Positions 17,728 to 26,637 of a stretch of DNA of 64,000 nt are shown here, piece by piece. The stretch spans positions 1 to 64,000 of the forward strand of contig JAPLNL010000102.1 in the NCBI GenBank assembly GCA_026692905.1, read 5' to 3'. A model generated the notes under the pieces. The model was not told where the DNA came from, made no database searches, and saw only the letters and a program-made list of their open reading frames with translations. The first letter of the stretch is position 1, and each line of letters opens with the position of its first letter. Both the position numbers and the translations under genes were made by a program. The DNA is from Planctomycetota bacterium (GTDB lineage Bacteria > Planctomycetota > Planctomycetia > Pirellulales > Pirellulaceae).

Positions 17728-20700
17728 ATGAGCAATCCAACAACGCTCCCAAACGGCCAAAGCAAAAGCCACGTATTCAATCTGTCTCGCTGGGCTGTCA
17801 CGCACCCGGCATTCGTCACCTTTTTGATTTTGGCTTGCAGCGTAGCAGGTTTACAGGCCTATCTTCAAATGGGGCGAGCCGAGGATCCTTCGTTCACGAT
17901 CAAGACCTGCATCGTTTCGGCCGTATGGCCCGGTGCAACCTCTGAAGAAATGCAACAGCAAGTTGCCGATGTCGTAGAAGTCAAACTTCGCGAAACTCCC
18001 TATCTGGATTTCTTGCAGACTTATTGCTTGCCCGACCGGATGATGACTTTGGTTCAGCTTAGGGATTCCGTGCCGACCAAGCAAGTTGCCGATATCTGGT
18101 ATCAAGTTCGGAAGAAGCTCAGCGACATAAAAAATGATCTGCCACAAAGTGTGATTGGTCCCAATGTCAATGATGAATACGGCGATGTCTATTCGGCACT
18201 GTACGCATTCAATGGCGACGATTTTTCACCGGCTGAACTCAAGCGAATGTGCGAGGAGGCTCGAAAGCGATTGTTGCGGATTACCGACGTGGAAAAAATT
18301 GACATCATCGGTGAGCAACCGGAACGAATCTATATCGAATTCTCGCACCAAAAGCTCGCAACATTAGGAATATCACCTTCGCAAATTTTTGATAGCGTAC
18401 AAAAGCAAAATGTTCTGGTTCGATCAGGGAGCATCGATACGGCAACGGACAGAATCCATGTCCGGGTTTCACGAGACTTCGACGGGATAGATCAAATCCG
18501 TGCGGTTCCTGTCCAAGCGAATGGTCGCGTGTTTCGATTGGATGATATTGCCACGGTGAAGCGAGGATATGAAGATCCGACTCGATACCTAGTGCGACAC
18601 AACGGAAATCCCGCGGTGGTATTAGGTGTTGTCATGCGCAAAGGAGGCAACGTTCTTCAACTTGGAACCGCACTCGACGGCGCACTTGAAATGATCCGAG
18701 AGCAAGTACCAGCCGGTGTCAGTATCGGCAACATTGCTTTCCAGCCTCACGTTGTGGAGGAGTCGGTCGGTGAGTTCATTCGTTCCTTTGTTGAAGCCCT
18801 CGTGATCGTATTAGTCGTTAGCTTCCTGAGTCTTGGTTTTCGAACGGGAATTGTGGTTGCGTTGAGCGTACCATTGGTGCTTTCCATTTCGCTGGTCGTC
18901 ATGAACTCGATCGGTATGAATCTTGACCGCATTTCATTGGGAGCTCTGATCTTGGCGTTGGGTCTGTTGGTGGACGATGCTATTATCGCTGTTGAGATGA
19001 TGGCGGTGAAGATGGAAGAAGGTTGGACCCGAATCGACGCAGCGACGTTTGCTTGGACTTCGACTGCGTTTCCAATGCTCTCGGGAACGCTGATCACGGT
19101 GGTAGGTTTCTTGCCCGTTGGTTTTGCACGTTCGTCGTCAGGTGAGTACGCAGGGGGAATCTTCTGGGTGGTCGGTATAACTCTTATCGCTTCATGGTTT
19201 GTGGCGGTTGTTTTCACGCCGCATCTCGGCCTACTGCTTCTGCCTGACTTTCACAAAAAGAAGGGGGAGGATCATCATGTTCCGTTTCAGTCTGCGTTTC
19301 ATCGCGTGCTGCGGGCGATGGTTCGCGGTTGTGTTCGCCGTCCCATCTATGTTATTGCAACCACCATCGTCTTGTTCGTGGGTGCGTTGTTCGGCTTTAC
19401 CAAATTGCAACAGCAATTCTTTCCGCTGTCTTCGCGTGAGGAGCTTATCGTTGATATTCGGATGAACGAGGGGGCATCGATTGAGGCAACTGACCGTATG
19501 ATGAAGCAAGTCGAAGAACTGATCCGACCTCATCTTGTGTTATCCGAGGGGGAAAAGGCTCCACTTGTGCTACACTACACCAGCTATGTGGGGGCCGGTT
19601 CTGCGAGGTTTTTTTTGGCTCTTAATCCCGATTTACCAAACCCGAGTTTTGCCAAGTTGATTATTCAGACCAGCGGTATATCGGCTCGAGAAGCCATTCG
19701 CAACGAACTCATGGATCGATTTGAACGCGATCCAAGTTTCTCGGACGCATCGCTTCGTGTCATGCGTTTGGATTTTGGACCACCAGTTGGCTTCCCTGTC
19801 CAGTTCCGAGTTGTCGGTCCAGATGCGAGTACCGTTCGGAAAATCGCGGGAGACGTGCGTGAAGTCATGCGAGCCGAACCAACGGCCCGCGATGTCAACC
19901 TGGAATGGGACGAGCCATCCAAAAGCATTCACGTCGACATCGATCAAGATCGAGCGAGACTTCTGGGGCTGTCGCCGCAAGAGATCGAACTTGCTTTGCA
20001 AACACTTCTTAGCGGGACAACCATTTCGCAATATCGCGAAGGGACTGAAACCATTCAAGTCGTGGCAAGAGCTATTGAATCGGAGCGATTGAACCTTGAG
20101 CAGTTCTCCGACATGACGTTATTTACACAAACGGGAAAAGTGGTTCCGCTGAGTCAGGTCGGTGAGATTCGTGCTGGACTTGAGGAGCCGATCGTATGGC
20201 GGCGCAATCAAGAGCGTTCATTATCGGTTCGCTGCGATATCGCAGACGGCTTCCAAGCTCCGGATATCAGTTCCAAAGTAGAAGCCGCACTAGGCGAATT
20301 GAAAGCGGCGTTACCGCCTGGCTATCGCATCGAGGCTGGCGGTGCGATCGAAGAGAGCAAGAAGGCGAATACGGCATTGTTCTCGCTGTTTCCCGTAATG
20401 ATTTTGATGATGTTGACGCTGTTGATGTCGCAGGTGCATAGCTTCAAAAAGATGATCCTCATCTTTGGTATCGCTCCGCTGGGCCTGATAGGGGCAGTGG
20501 CTTTTCTGCATCTGTTCAACGCACCGTTTGGATTCGTGGCATTACTGGGAGTGATCGCGTTGGCGGGCATGGACATGCGAAACTCGGTGATCTTGGTCGA
20601 CCAGATTGAGCAGGACATGGCTGCGGGACTGAGCGAATGGGACGCGGTCATCGAGTCCTCCGTTCGGAGGGCCAGACCGGTGATTCTTACAGCAGCCACA

Positions 20701-20931
20701 GCAATCCTGGCGATGATCCCCTTAACCCGCAGCGTCTTCTGGGGGCCGATGGCGATCGCAATCATGGGAGGCTTGTCGTTGGCCACGTTCTTGACATTGA
20801 TCAATCTGCCCGCGTTGTATGTCCTGTTCTTCCGAGTGAAGACACCGAAGCTTAGCGACGCGGTGGTGGATGCTGGGAAATTGGAAGGGATTGTTGCGAA
20901 AGAGCAGTCGCCGGAAGTGATGCTCAGATAA
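17728..20931 (+). CDS. RND efflux permease with an arginine in the TM10 relay position
   Basis: Inner-membrane pump of 1067 residues. The ATG at 17728 follows AAAGGAGA. It has the usual first helix (HPAFVTFLILACSVAG), the porter domains, the TM4 aspartate pair in GLLVDDAIIAVEMM, and TM10-12 near the end. At the position of the AcrB relay lysine (AKNA) it has DMRNSVILVDQIE, so an arginine replaces the lysine; this is seen in one branch of RND pumps and sets it apart from the pump at 4072. Its 3' end is overlapped on the other strand by a run-on of the bioF-like frame. It forms one operon with the adaptor upstream. Confidence 0.92.
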   Translation: MSNPTTLPNGQSKSHVFNLSRWAVTHPAFVTFLILACSVAGLQAYLQMGRAEDPSFTIKTCIVSAVWPGATSEEMQQQVADVVEVKLRETPYLDFLQTYCLPDRMMTLVQLRDSVPTKQVADIWYQVRKKLSDIKNDLPQSVIGPNVNDEYGDVYSALYAFNGDDFSPAELKRMCEEARKRLLRITDVEKIDIIGEQPERIYIEFSHQKLATLGISPSQIFDSVQKQNVLVRSGSIDTATDRIHVRVSRDFDGIDQIRAVPVQANGRVFRLDDIATVKRGYEDPTRYLVRHNGNPAVVLGVVMRKGGNVLQLGTALDGALEMIREQVPAGVSIGNIAFQPHVVEESVGEFIRSFVEALVIVLVVSFLSLGFRTGIVVALSVPLVLSISLVVMNSIGMNLDRISLGALILALGLLVDDAIIAVEMMAVKMEEGWTRIDAATFAWTSTAFPMLSGTLITVVGFLPVGFARSSSGEYAGGIFWVVGITLIASWFVAVVFTPHLGLLLLPDFHKKKGEDHHVPFQSAFHRVLRAMVRGCVRRPIYVIATTIVLFVGALFGFTKLQQQFFPLSSREELIVDIRMNEGASIEATDRMMKQVEELIRPHLVLSEGEKAPLVLHYTSYVGAGSARFFLALNPDLPNPSFAKLIIQTSGISAREAIRNELMDRFERDPSFSDASLRVMRLDFGPPVGFPVQFRVVGPDASTVRKIAGDVREVMRAEPTARDVNLEWDEPSKSIHVDIDQDRARLLGLSPQEIELALQTLLSGTTISQYREGTETIQVVARAIESERLNLEQFSDMTLFTQTGKVVPLSQVGEIRAGLEEPIVWRRNQERSLSVRCDIADGFQAPDISSKVEAALGELKAALPPGYRIEAGGAIEESKKANTALFSLFPVMILMMLTLLMSQVHSFKKMILIFGIAPLGLIGAVAFLHLFNAPFGFVALLGVIALAGMDMRNSVILVDQIEQDMAAGLSEWDAVIESSVRRARPVILTAATAILAMIPLTRSVFWGPMAIAIMGGLSLATFLTLINLPALYVLFFRVKTPKLSDAVVDAGKLEGIVAKEQSPEVMLR

Positions 20932-22232
20932 TTGATTGGTAAGAAAATGGGGGTAAGAAAATGGAACACAAAATTTTCATACCACCATTTTCTTACCATA
21001 ATGTGAGTGCGTTTATCAGTAGATCGATAGCGCTTTTGGTATGGTAAACAAATGCTAATTCTTAAGAGACTTCCGTCTTGAGGAACTGTCGGCGGTCGAA
21101 TTGCTGGGACGTAAACGCCCATTTGCAATAGTCGCTCACTTGCCAGTAACACTTGTTTCGGATCGTTGATATACACAGGAATGATTGGACTGTCGCCCAT
21201 TCCTACCTGTAACCCAATGTTGCTTAATGTTGCCCTTAATTGCACAGCCTGCTTTGCAAGTTGAATTCGTTCTGTTCCCATCGTTTGAGCGATGGAAATT
21301 GCTTTGCATGCCGCCGCCGCGTTAGGGATCGTGGAGGCTGTGCTGTAGACCCATGAGCGCGCGAAGTTTGTCAGCCATTCAATCAAGACTCTCGGCCCCG
21401 CAACAAACCCCCCTACGCACCCCAACGCTTTGCTCAAGGTGCCGACACTGATGATTCGATTTGAGACGATGCCGAGACGTTCTGACAACCCCTGCCCGTT
21501 TTCTCCATAGACCCCGGTCGCGTGAGCTTCGTCCAAGATGCACTGCAAATCGAACTCCTCACAGAGTCGATGGATCTCAGCGAGCGGGGCCAAGTCACCA
21601 TCCATACTGAACACTGAGTCGGTTGCGATGAACGCGAATCGGCCTCGATGTCGATTCTGTTGAACGAGTCGCCGCAAAGCCTCGTGGTCGCAGTGTGGAT
21701 AGACAACCACCTGAGCTCGGCTCAATCGGCAGCCATCGATCAAGCTGGCGTGGTTTAAGCGATCGCTAAAGATAATGTCGTCTTTGCCCGCAAGGGAAGC
21801 GACTGTTCCAACGTTGGCTGCGTAGCCGCTTGAAAAAACGATCGCATCTTCGCATTGCTTAAACTCAGCGATTGTCTGTCGCAAATTGGCATGCTGCTCG
21901 GTTTGACCGGTTACCAATGGGCTAGCCCCGCTTCCAAATTTTTTATGCCTGTCCGTCGCATTCAACGCCGCCTGCCGAACCTCGGGGTGCCAGGCGAGGC
22001 CAAGGTAGTCGTTTGCCCCAAAATTGACTGCAGTTGTCCCATTTCTCGAGATGGTTGTTGGCCCTAATGGCTCCGAAACAATGCATTTGCGATTCAGGTT
22101 TTCAGTATGTCTGGCCTTCAAAGCGTCTTCCAAATGAGACCAAAAGGCAGAATGTGACGATTTATCCGACAAAATATGTCGTTCCTCATGGGTAGATTGG
22201 GGAATCGGGTTTGATTTGGGAGGTTGTATCAT
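20322..22232 (-). CDS. bioF: 8-amino-7-oxononanoate synthase-like PLP enzyme (BioF/KBL family) with a lost 3' end
   Basis: Alpha-oxoamine synthase; BioF condenses pimeloyl-ACP or -CoA with alanine in biotin synthesis. Canonical features are NFGANDYLGLAWHP, FGSGASPLVTGQTEQH, VFSSGYAANVG, DRLNHASLIDG, DSVFSMDGDLAPL, DEAHATGVYGENGQG and the PLP-lysine motif GTLSKALGCVGG. Similarity runs to AIRPPTVPQDGSLLRIS (near 21050) and then stops: the usual last 20 or so residues are absent. The frame continues through a palindromic repeat (20938-21000) and then 600 bp antisense to the RND pump gene before a stop at 20322. The natural end is therefore undefined. I chose the ATG at 22232; a TTG at 22244 is possible. 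The gene may be damaged. Confidence 0.8.
   Translation of the reverse strand: MIQPPKSNPIPQSTHEERHILSDKSSHSAFWSHLEDALKARHTENLNRKCIVSEPLGPTTISRNGTTAVNFGANDYLGLAWHPEVRQAALNATDRHKKFGSGASPLVTGQTEQHANLRQTIAEFKQCEDAIVFSSGYAANVGTVASLAGKDDIIFSDRLNHASLIDGCRLSRAQVVVYPHCDHEALRRLVQQNRHRGRFAFIATDSVFSMDGDLAPLAEIHRLCEEFDLQCILDEAHATGVYGENGQGLSERLGIVSNRIISVGTLSKALGCVGGFVAGPRVLIEWLTNFARSWVYSTASTIPNAAAACKAISIAQTMGTERIQLAKQAVQLRATLSNIGLQVGMGDSPIIPVYINDPKQVLLASERLLQMGVYVPAIRPPTVPQDGSLLRISICLPYQKRYRSTDKRTHIMVRKWWYENFVFHFLTPIFLPINYLSITSGDCSFATIPSNFPASTTASLSFGVFTRKNRTYNAGRLINVKNVANDKPPMIAIAIGPQKTLRVKGIIARIAVAAVRITGLALRTEDSMTASHSLSPAAMSCSIWSTKITEFRMSMPANAITPSNATNPNGALNRCRKATAPIRPSGAIPKMRIIFLKLCTCDINSVNIIKIITGNSENNAVFAFLLSSIAPPASMR
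20938..21000. repeat. GGTAAGAAAATGG repeat element
   Basis: Two direct copies of GGTAAGAAAATGG (20938-20950 and 20952-20964) face an inverted copy CCATTTTCTTACC (20985-20997). The element sits just behind the stop of the RND pump and exactly where homology of the bioF-like protein ends on the other strand. It probably replaced or displaced the end of that gene. Confidence 0.85.
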
Positions 22233-22295
22233 CAATAATTTCAAAGTTCATTCCACAGCAAGACCGTACCGGTATTGGAGCGTAAGAGTCTAGTC

Positions 22296-22685
22296 ATGGA
22301 AATGCTAGAGCCCAACCTGTTGATCACCGATGACGATCGAGATTTTCGATTGTCGTTGAGCGAAGCTTTGTCCCGACGCGGGTACAGGACCGTCATGGCC
22401 GCGGATGGCTTGGAGGCTTTAGAAGTCATCCGTAGTCAGCACATCCATCTCGCACTGCTCGACGTGCATATGCCCCGCTTGGATGGGCTAGGGATGCTGC
22501 AGTCGCTACGAGATACTTGTTCTACGTTACCATGCATTCTGATGTCGGCCAAAATGGACGAGTCGATCGTTACCAGGGCGAGGCAATTGAGAACCAATCA
22601 AGTGCTTTCCAAGCCGTTTAGTCTGAATCTTTTGGCCGATACCATTCGCTTGTTGCTTGATCAGTGCTACGGGCCGAAAATCTAG
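22296..22685 (+). CDS. Stand-alone response-regulator receiver domain
   Basis: CheY-like receiver of about 129 residues with no output domain. The acidic pocket is TDDDRDF (D12-D14), the phospho-acceptor is D56 in LALLDVHMP, the switch serine is S84 in ILMSAK, and the conserved lysine is K106 in LSKPF. I chose the ATG at 22296; a TTG at 22275 in frame would add seven residues. No histidine kinase is adjacent. It diverges from the bioF-like gene. Its partner is unknown. Confidence 0.85.
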   Translation: MEMLEPNLLITDDDRDFRLSLSEALSRRGYRTVMAADGLEALEVIRSQHIHLALLDVHMPRLDGLGMLQSLRDTCSTLPCILMSAKMDESIVTRARQLRTNQVLSKPFSLNLLADTIRLLLDQCYGPKI

Positions 22686-22699
22686 AGAGTCGCGGGTAG

Positions 22700-22726
22700 G
22701 TACGCCTACGGCTAACCGTGAAACGA
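22700..22726. repeat. Half copy of the GTCAACCGTAGGCGTACT palindrome family
   Basis: GTACGCCTACGGCTAACCGTGAAACG resembles the right arm of the intact palindrome at 14539-14592. It lies between the convergent receiver-domain gene and the isochorismatase-ThuA gene. No matching left arm was seen. Confidence 0.55.
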
Positions 22727-22759
22727 TTGAACGCCAGGCCGTTAAAATGAATGGAATGA

Positions 22760-24475
22760 CTACTTTCGTTGCCTGCCTTTACCCGTGGAGTAACGCAACT
22801 GGTCCTCGCTAATCTTATCTGAGCTGCGGCGCTCCAATCCACAGGCATCCAGGATTGCGCTTAGCAGCAGCTCTTGAAAGTGTGGCTCAGCGAAATCTGT
22901 TGGATGGCCGAGCGAGGTGTAGAACGACCGCCCTCCGTCGGAACGCACATAAGTCCATGCTACCGGTTCTTCCGGCTGCCCTTCGATGGCTCCAATGTGC
23001 GAGACCCGAGTTCCCGATTTTAGTGGACTAACTTGGTAGAGTGAGCCCTTGCTTGTGAACTGTCGGTTTTCACTTTCTACGCGCCGAATGCCAGGGTGCA
23101 AATCGTTACCGAAATGGTTGGTGTAGTGGCCTCCGAAGGCATACGCGTCGAACTCGGGCCATTGAACTAGTCCCTCTGCTTGCTTGCCATCGCGTAGACA
23201 AAATGCGTGACTGGCCGTTCGAATACCGACAAGTGGGCGGCCTGATTGAACAAACGCTTTGATGGTAGTCAAATCGCTCTCGAGCAGCGGTCTGCGGCGG
23301 ACGCTGACCAACAATGCATCGGCCTGGCTTAAAGCATCTATTCCAGGAATAAGAGATTTGTCCCTGGAATCACCGTGAATGATGGAAACTCTTAATTGGC
23401 CATTCAAATGCATGGCAGCAAATTGAGGCAGCGTCTTCGCCGTTTCGTATTCATCCTCTGCAATGAGGATCGCCAGGTGCGGCCGGCGGTCTGTCGAGAA
23501 TCGGAAAGGGGTCAAGTACTTCGCGGGGGTTGGCGAATTGAGAGAGCGGAAAATCTGATCGCTGGTGGTGGTCGGGCAGACGTATCGCTCGACATGATCA
23601 ATAATGAGGTCTGTGCCTGAGAAGTGATTCACGTACGGCCAACGCAGTGGATTGTACATGGTGTCAGTCAAGTCTCGAATCAAGGCGACGTTCTTGCCGT
23701 GGACAGAGAGTTGCCGAAGTCCAAAGGGGCGACCTAGAACACACATATTGGTGTGGACGCCGCAAATAACAATCTGTCGGATTCCCTTTGACTCGAGGAT
23801 ATTCCAAATCTCATTTCCGGAGTCGCTAATGAAATCGAGATCGGAATTGATGCTGATGGTTGGTATCTGTTGACGCCACGGAGCTTTGGGATTTCGGCCT
23901 TCGCTTGCGAGCTTTTCCGCCCATTGCTGATGATCGTTGGGATCGTCATCCTCGCCACCGTCCGACTGATCGATGGGGTATGCTGCCGCCTCTTCGCTCG
24001 GGATGCGGTCGCACCAAGTTGAGATATCCTTGGGCAGATTCGCTGCGGTTGGTGTGGCTTTGGCTCGATCACGCGCAGGATGAGAATGGTAAAACGGCAT
24101 GCAGTCGCTAGGTGCATGAATAATGGTCGCCCCACTGGCGCGAAGTGTCGTTGCAAGAGACTCGATGCGTGGCGCGAGTTCTTGTACACGGCGAACTGCG
24201 TTGACGCAGTGGTGCGAGTCCCACACATCGCAAATAATAAGTGCAGTTTCTAAGGGGTTCCATGTTGTAACACTTTCGATCCGATGGAATTGGCCTTGAA
24301 AGCCGGCGACCGGTGATTGCCGGGTTGTCTTGATGATCGGATCACTCGCCGATGAAGTTTTTGGAGCAGCCAAGGCGAGTACTACGGTAGCAATAAACAA
24401 ATAGGAGACGAGAGATTGTGTTGGGATGAAAATCTTTGCAGGGAGCGGGAACGGCAAAATAATCACCTTTTTCAA
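22760..24475 (-). CDS. Exported isochorismatase-like hydrolase fused to a ThuA-like domain
   Basis: Two-domain protein of 571 residues. After a signal-like start (SYLFIATVVLALAAPKTSSAS), residues about 70-330 form a cysteine-hydrolase (isochorismatase-like) fold, with the catalytic aspartate in ALIICDVWDSHHC and the nucleophile cysteine in CGVHTNMCVLGRP. From about 345 a ThuA-like, glutamine-amidotransferase-like fold follows (HLAILIAEDEYETA, SGRPLVGIRTASHAF, SFYTSLGHPTDF). ThuA-like proteins are abundant in planctomycetes. The start codon is a TTG with no clear ribosome site, so the true start may differ slightly; a GTG is at 24466. The substrate is unknown. It is convergent with the receiver gene. 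Confidence 0.82.
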   Translation of the reverse strand: MKKVIILPFPLPAKIFIPTQSLVSYLFIATVVLALAAPKTSSASDPIIKTTRQSPVAGFQGQFHRIESVTTWNPLETALIICDVWDSHHCVNAVRRVQELAPRIESLATTLRASGATIIHAPSDCMPFYHSHPARDRAKATPTAANLPKDISTWCDRIPSEEAAAYPIDQSDGGEDDDPNDHQQWAEKLASEGRNPKAPWRQQIPTISINSDLDFISDSGNEIWNILESKGIRQIVICGVHTNMCVLGRPFGLRQLSVHGKNVALIRDLTDTMYNPLRWPYVNHFSGTDLIIDHVERYVCPTTTSDQIFRSLNSPTPAKYLTPFRFSTDRRPHLAILIAEDEYETAKTLPQFAAMHLNGQLRVSIIHGDSRDKSLIPGIDALSQADALLVSVRRRPLLESDLTTIKAFVQSGRPLVGIRTASHAFCLRDGKQAEGLVQWPEFDAYAFGGHYTNHFGNDLHPGIRRVESENRQFTSKGSLYQVSPLKSGTRVSHIGAIEGQPEEPVAWTYVRSDGGRSFYTSLGHPTDFAEPHFQELLLSAILDACGLERRSSDKISEDQLRYSTGKGRQRK

Positions 24476-24746
24476 GTGGGGTTTCAGGAGGGGAGAACAC
24501 CTGCCATATTGGACTGTGTTTTCCTGCAGAAGTCATCCACCATTTCAAAATAAAGTTGGGCTAACCGGTAGGGAAACGGGGGCTAGCTTCGCGGTCAAAC
24601 CCGGCAGGTGCGAACCACTTGATTCCTCTTGCTCCCATATCAAATACTGCATTTTGATGCTTTTGCAATTTTGCCGTTCGGTATACTAGTGCTTCCAGCA
24701 TTGGGACACGCATCCTTGGTCTCGAATCCTTTCCGGCAGGGCAAAA

Positions 24747-25637
24747 ATGAAGTTCAGAACCTTTGTTATCGCATTATTTCTCATTATTCCTTTCGCACTT
24801 GCTGTTTCCGAAGCTCAACAAGCTCCGCTCAACGACAAGCTGTTTGCGAGAGATAACCTAATGGCATGGTGCATTGTTCCCTTCGATGCTGGAAAGCGTA
24901 GCCCAGAGGAAAGAGCGGCAATGCTAAAGGAACTCGGGATCAAACGGTTTGCTTACGATTATCGAGCTGAGCACGTTCCCACATTCGAACGAGAAATTGT
25001 CGCCTTAAAGGAGAACGGGGTCGAACTTTCCGCGTGGTGGTTTCCGATGTCGCTCAATGACGAAGCCAAGATGATTTTGGCTCTTTGTGAAAAGCATAAA
25101 GTCCATCCTCAACTTTGGGTGATGGGAGGAGGGAATCCAAATATGAATGCAGCCGAGGCTGAGGTTTTTGCATTGCAAGAAGCCAAACGCATTCGCGAAA
25201 TAGCACTCGCGGCGCAAAAAGCGGGCTGCAAAGTCGGTTTATACAATCATGGCGGTTGGTTCGGGAAACCTGAAAACCAAATCGAGCTTATTCGTAAAAT
25301 CGATATGCCCAATGTCGGAATAGTATTCAATCTCCACCACGCACACGACGAACTTGATCGTCTACCAGCGATCTTGGAGATGATCAAGCCGCATCTGTTG
25401 GTACTGAATATCAACGGTATGCAAACCGATGGCGAACGACAAGGAAAAAAGATCCTTCCCATCGGTATGGGAGACCGCGACAAAGAGGTTCTGAAGACCA
25501 TTTCGGCAAGCGGCTATTCCGGACCAATTGGGATCCTCAACCATACAGACGAAGATGCACGCAAGCGCCTTGAGGAAAACTTGGCAGGTCTAGAAACCTT
25601 GGTCTCGGAATTGTCAGCTAAAAAAACCAAGAATTGA
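24747..25637 (+). CDS. Exported sugar phosphate isomerase/epimerase-like TIM-barrel protein
   Basis: TIM-barrel protein of the xylose-isomerase-like (AP endonuclease 2) superfamily, 296 residues. A clean signal peptide (MKFRTFVIALFLIIPFALAV, cleavage near AQQA) precedes LNDKLFARDNLMAWC. The barrel strands carry GIKRFAYDYR, VGLYNHGGWFGKPEN, VGIVFNLHHAHDEL, LLVLNINGMQ and ILPIGMGD, with histidines and acidic residues that could bind a metal. Such secreted forms are common in planctomycetes and are thought to act on sugars, without a proven reaction. No operon partner is evident. Confidence 0.82.
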   Translation: MKFRTFVIALFLIIPFALAVSEAQQAPLNDKLFARDNLMAWCIVPFDAGKRSPEERAAMLKELGIKRFAYDYRAEHVPTFEREIVALKENGVELSAWWFPMSLNDEAKMILALCEKHKVHPQLWVMGGGNPNMNAAEAEVFALQEAKRIREIALAAQKAGCKVGLYNHGGWFGKPENQIELIRKIDMPNVGIVFNLHHAHDELDRLPAILEMIKPHLLVLNINGMQTDGERQGKKILPIGMGDRDKEVLKTISASGYSGPIGILNHTDEDARKRLEENLAGLETLVSELSAKKTKN

Positions 25638-25670
25638 GGCGACAGCTTCGAAATCCATTGAGGTAGCTGC

Positions 25671-25728
25671 AGCACGATGTGCAAACTAGTGAATTGGATA
25701 GTAGGTTCACTAGCTTGCGCGTCGTGCT
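25671..25728. repeat. Palindromic repeat (AGCACGAYGYGCAA..TTCACTAGCTTGCGCGTCGTGCT), intact copy
   Basis: The left arm AGCACGATGTGCAAACTAGT (25671-25690) continues GAA; a TTGGATAGTAGG loop separates it from the right arm, which begins TTCACTAG (25706-25713) and continues CTTGCGCGTCGTGCT (25714-25728). This intact copy shows what the repeat looks like across the point where the 47.6-52.9 kb island splits another copy (TTCACTAG joined directly to CTTGCG). It lies 33 bp behind the isomerase-like gene. Confidence 0.92.
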
Positions 25729-25770
25729 AGCTATGTCGTGCTGGGGTATCAGAAACCACGAAAGCAAACT

Positions 25771-26460
25771 ATGGCAAAAGCAGACTTGATTTCGATCGTA
25801 TGTATGCGTGGGATCGTTAGCTACCACCATTATGGTATCGATATCGGTGATGGCACTGTCGTTCATTTGGCGACAGGATCAGATCGACAAACAATGTCGG
25901 TGCAGCGAGTGAGCGTGGAGGAGTTTGCAAAAGGTGCAGACGTTTCGGTTGAGGTGGTCACCGACGAACTTGCTCCCGATGAGGTTATCGAGAGATCACT
26001 CGCTGCGGTCGGGAACGTTGGGTACGATTTGATGATTGGCAATTGCGAACACTTTGCAAGGAAGATGAAAACAGGCAAGGGGCAAAGTCATCAAGTGGAC
26101 ATGTGTGTGAGTTCCATCGTGCGAGCGGCTTTCTCTGGGTTTGCTAGTGCCTCGCGAAAATATGGTATCGCTGGTTCCTTGGCAGGTCTAAGCCAATCGA
26201 AAGTGCTCATAGCAGCGGGTTCGCTAGTGCCGACCGTGGTTGGTGAAACCGCAAGAAATGGAAGTTATTACGCCGCTCGAAAGCTCAAAATGACGCACGA
26301 AGAAGCGGATCGCTCGAGTCGGTCGGTTGGCCACGCAGCCTGCGCGATTGGCGGTTTCGTTGTTGGTGGCCCCGCAGGTTCCGCGGGCGCACTAGCCATC
26401 TCGCTGGCGGCAGATCGCTTGAGTGACGCAATCCAAAAAAAGTTCTTTTCAAGGGACTAA
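25771..26460 (+). CDS. LRAT-domain (NlpC/P60 superfamily) protein with a hydrophobic C-terminal tail
   Basis: Residues 1-110 carry the signature of the LRAT/H-rev107 acyltransferase-phospholipase family: H20 in YHHYGIDIGDG, H32 in VVHLA and the nucleophile C92 in GNCEHFA. Residues 115-229 hold Gly- and Ala-rich helices (AIGGFVVGGPAGSAGALAIS) that may associate with membranes. Known relatives transfer or remove acyl groups on lipids; bacterial members are poorly characterised, and some have been proposed as toxins or effectors. I chose the ATG at 25771 because a GTG at 25738 falls beside the repeat. There is no signal peptide, so it is probably cytosolic. The neighbours give no clue to its role. 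Confidence 0.8.
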   Translation: MAKADLISIVCMRGIVSYHHYGIDIGDGTVVHLATGSDRQTMSVQRVSVEEFAKGADVSVEVVTDELAPDEVIERSLAAVGNVGYDLMIGNCEHFARKMKTGKGQSHQVDMCVSSIVRAAFSGFASASRKYGIAGSLAGLSQSKVLIAAGSLVPTVVGETARNGSYYAARKLKMTHEEADRSSRSVGHAACAIGGFVVGGPAGSAGALAISLAADRLSDAIQKKFFSRD

Positions 26461-26489
26461 ACTAGTTGCTTGTCTAATTAGGCTATTGC

Positions 26490-26558
26490 GTAGCGAAAGT
26501 CGTCAAGACTTTCGGCTGCATCGCCTAAACGTCCGAAACTCTTGACGAGTTTCGCCAC
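26490..26558. repeat. Palindromic repeat (GTAGCGAAAGTCGTCAAGACTTTCGG family), full copy
   Basis: The left arm GTAGCGAAAGTCGTCAAGAC begins at 26490 and the right arm GTCCGAAACTCTTGACGAGT at 26531, ending TTCGCCAC at 26558. The stem is about 28 bp with few mismatches. A shortened copy is at 7348-7407. It lies 30 bp behind the LRAT gene and before the convergent PHP phosphatase gene. Confidence 0.88.
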
Positions 26559-26637
26559 AAAAATGTCCTTGCAAAATGCTTCACAACGTGCCTCTCCCCG
26601 AAGCAAGTCGAGGGGGAGGAAATCGCATCGTTTTTGC

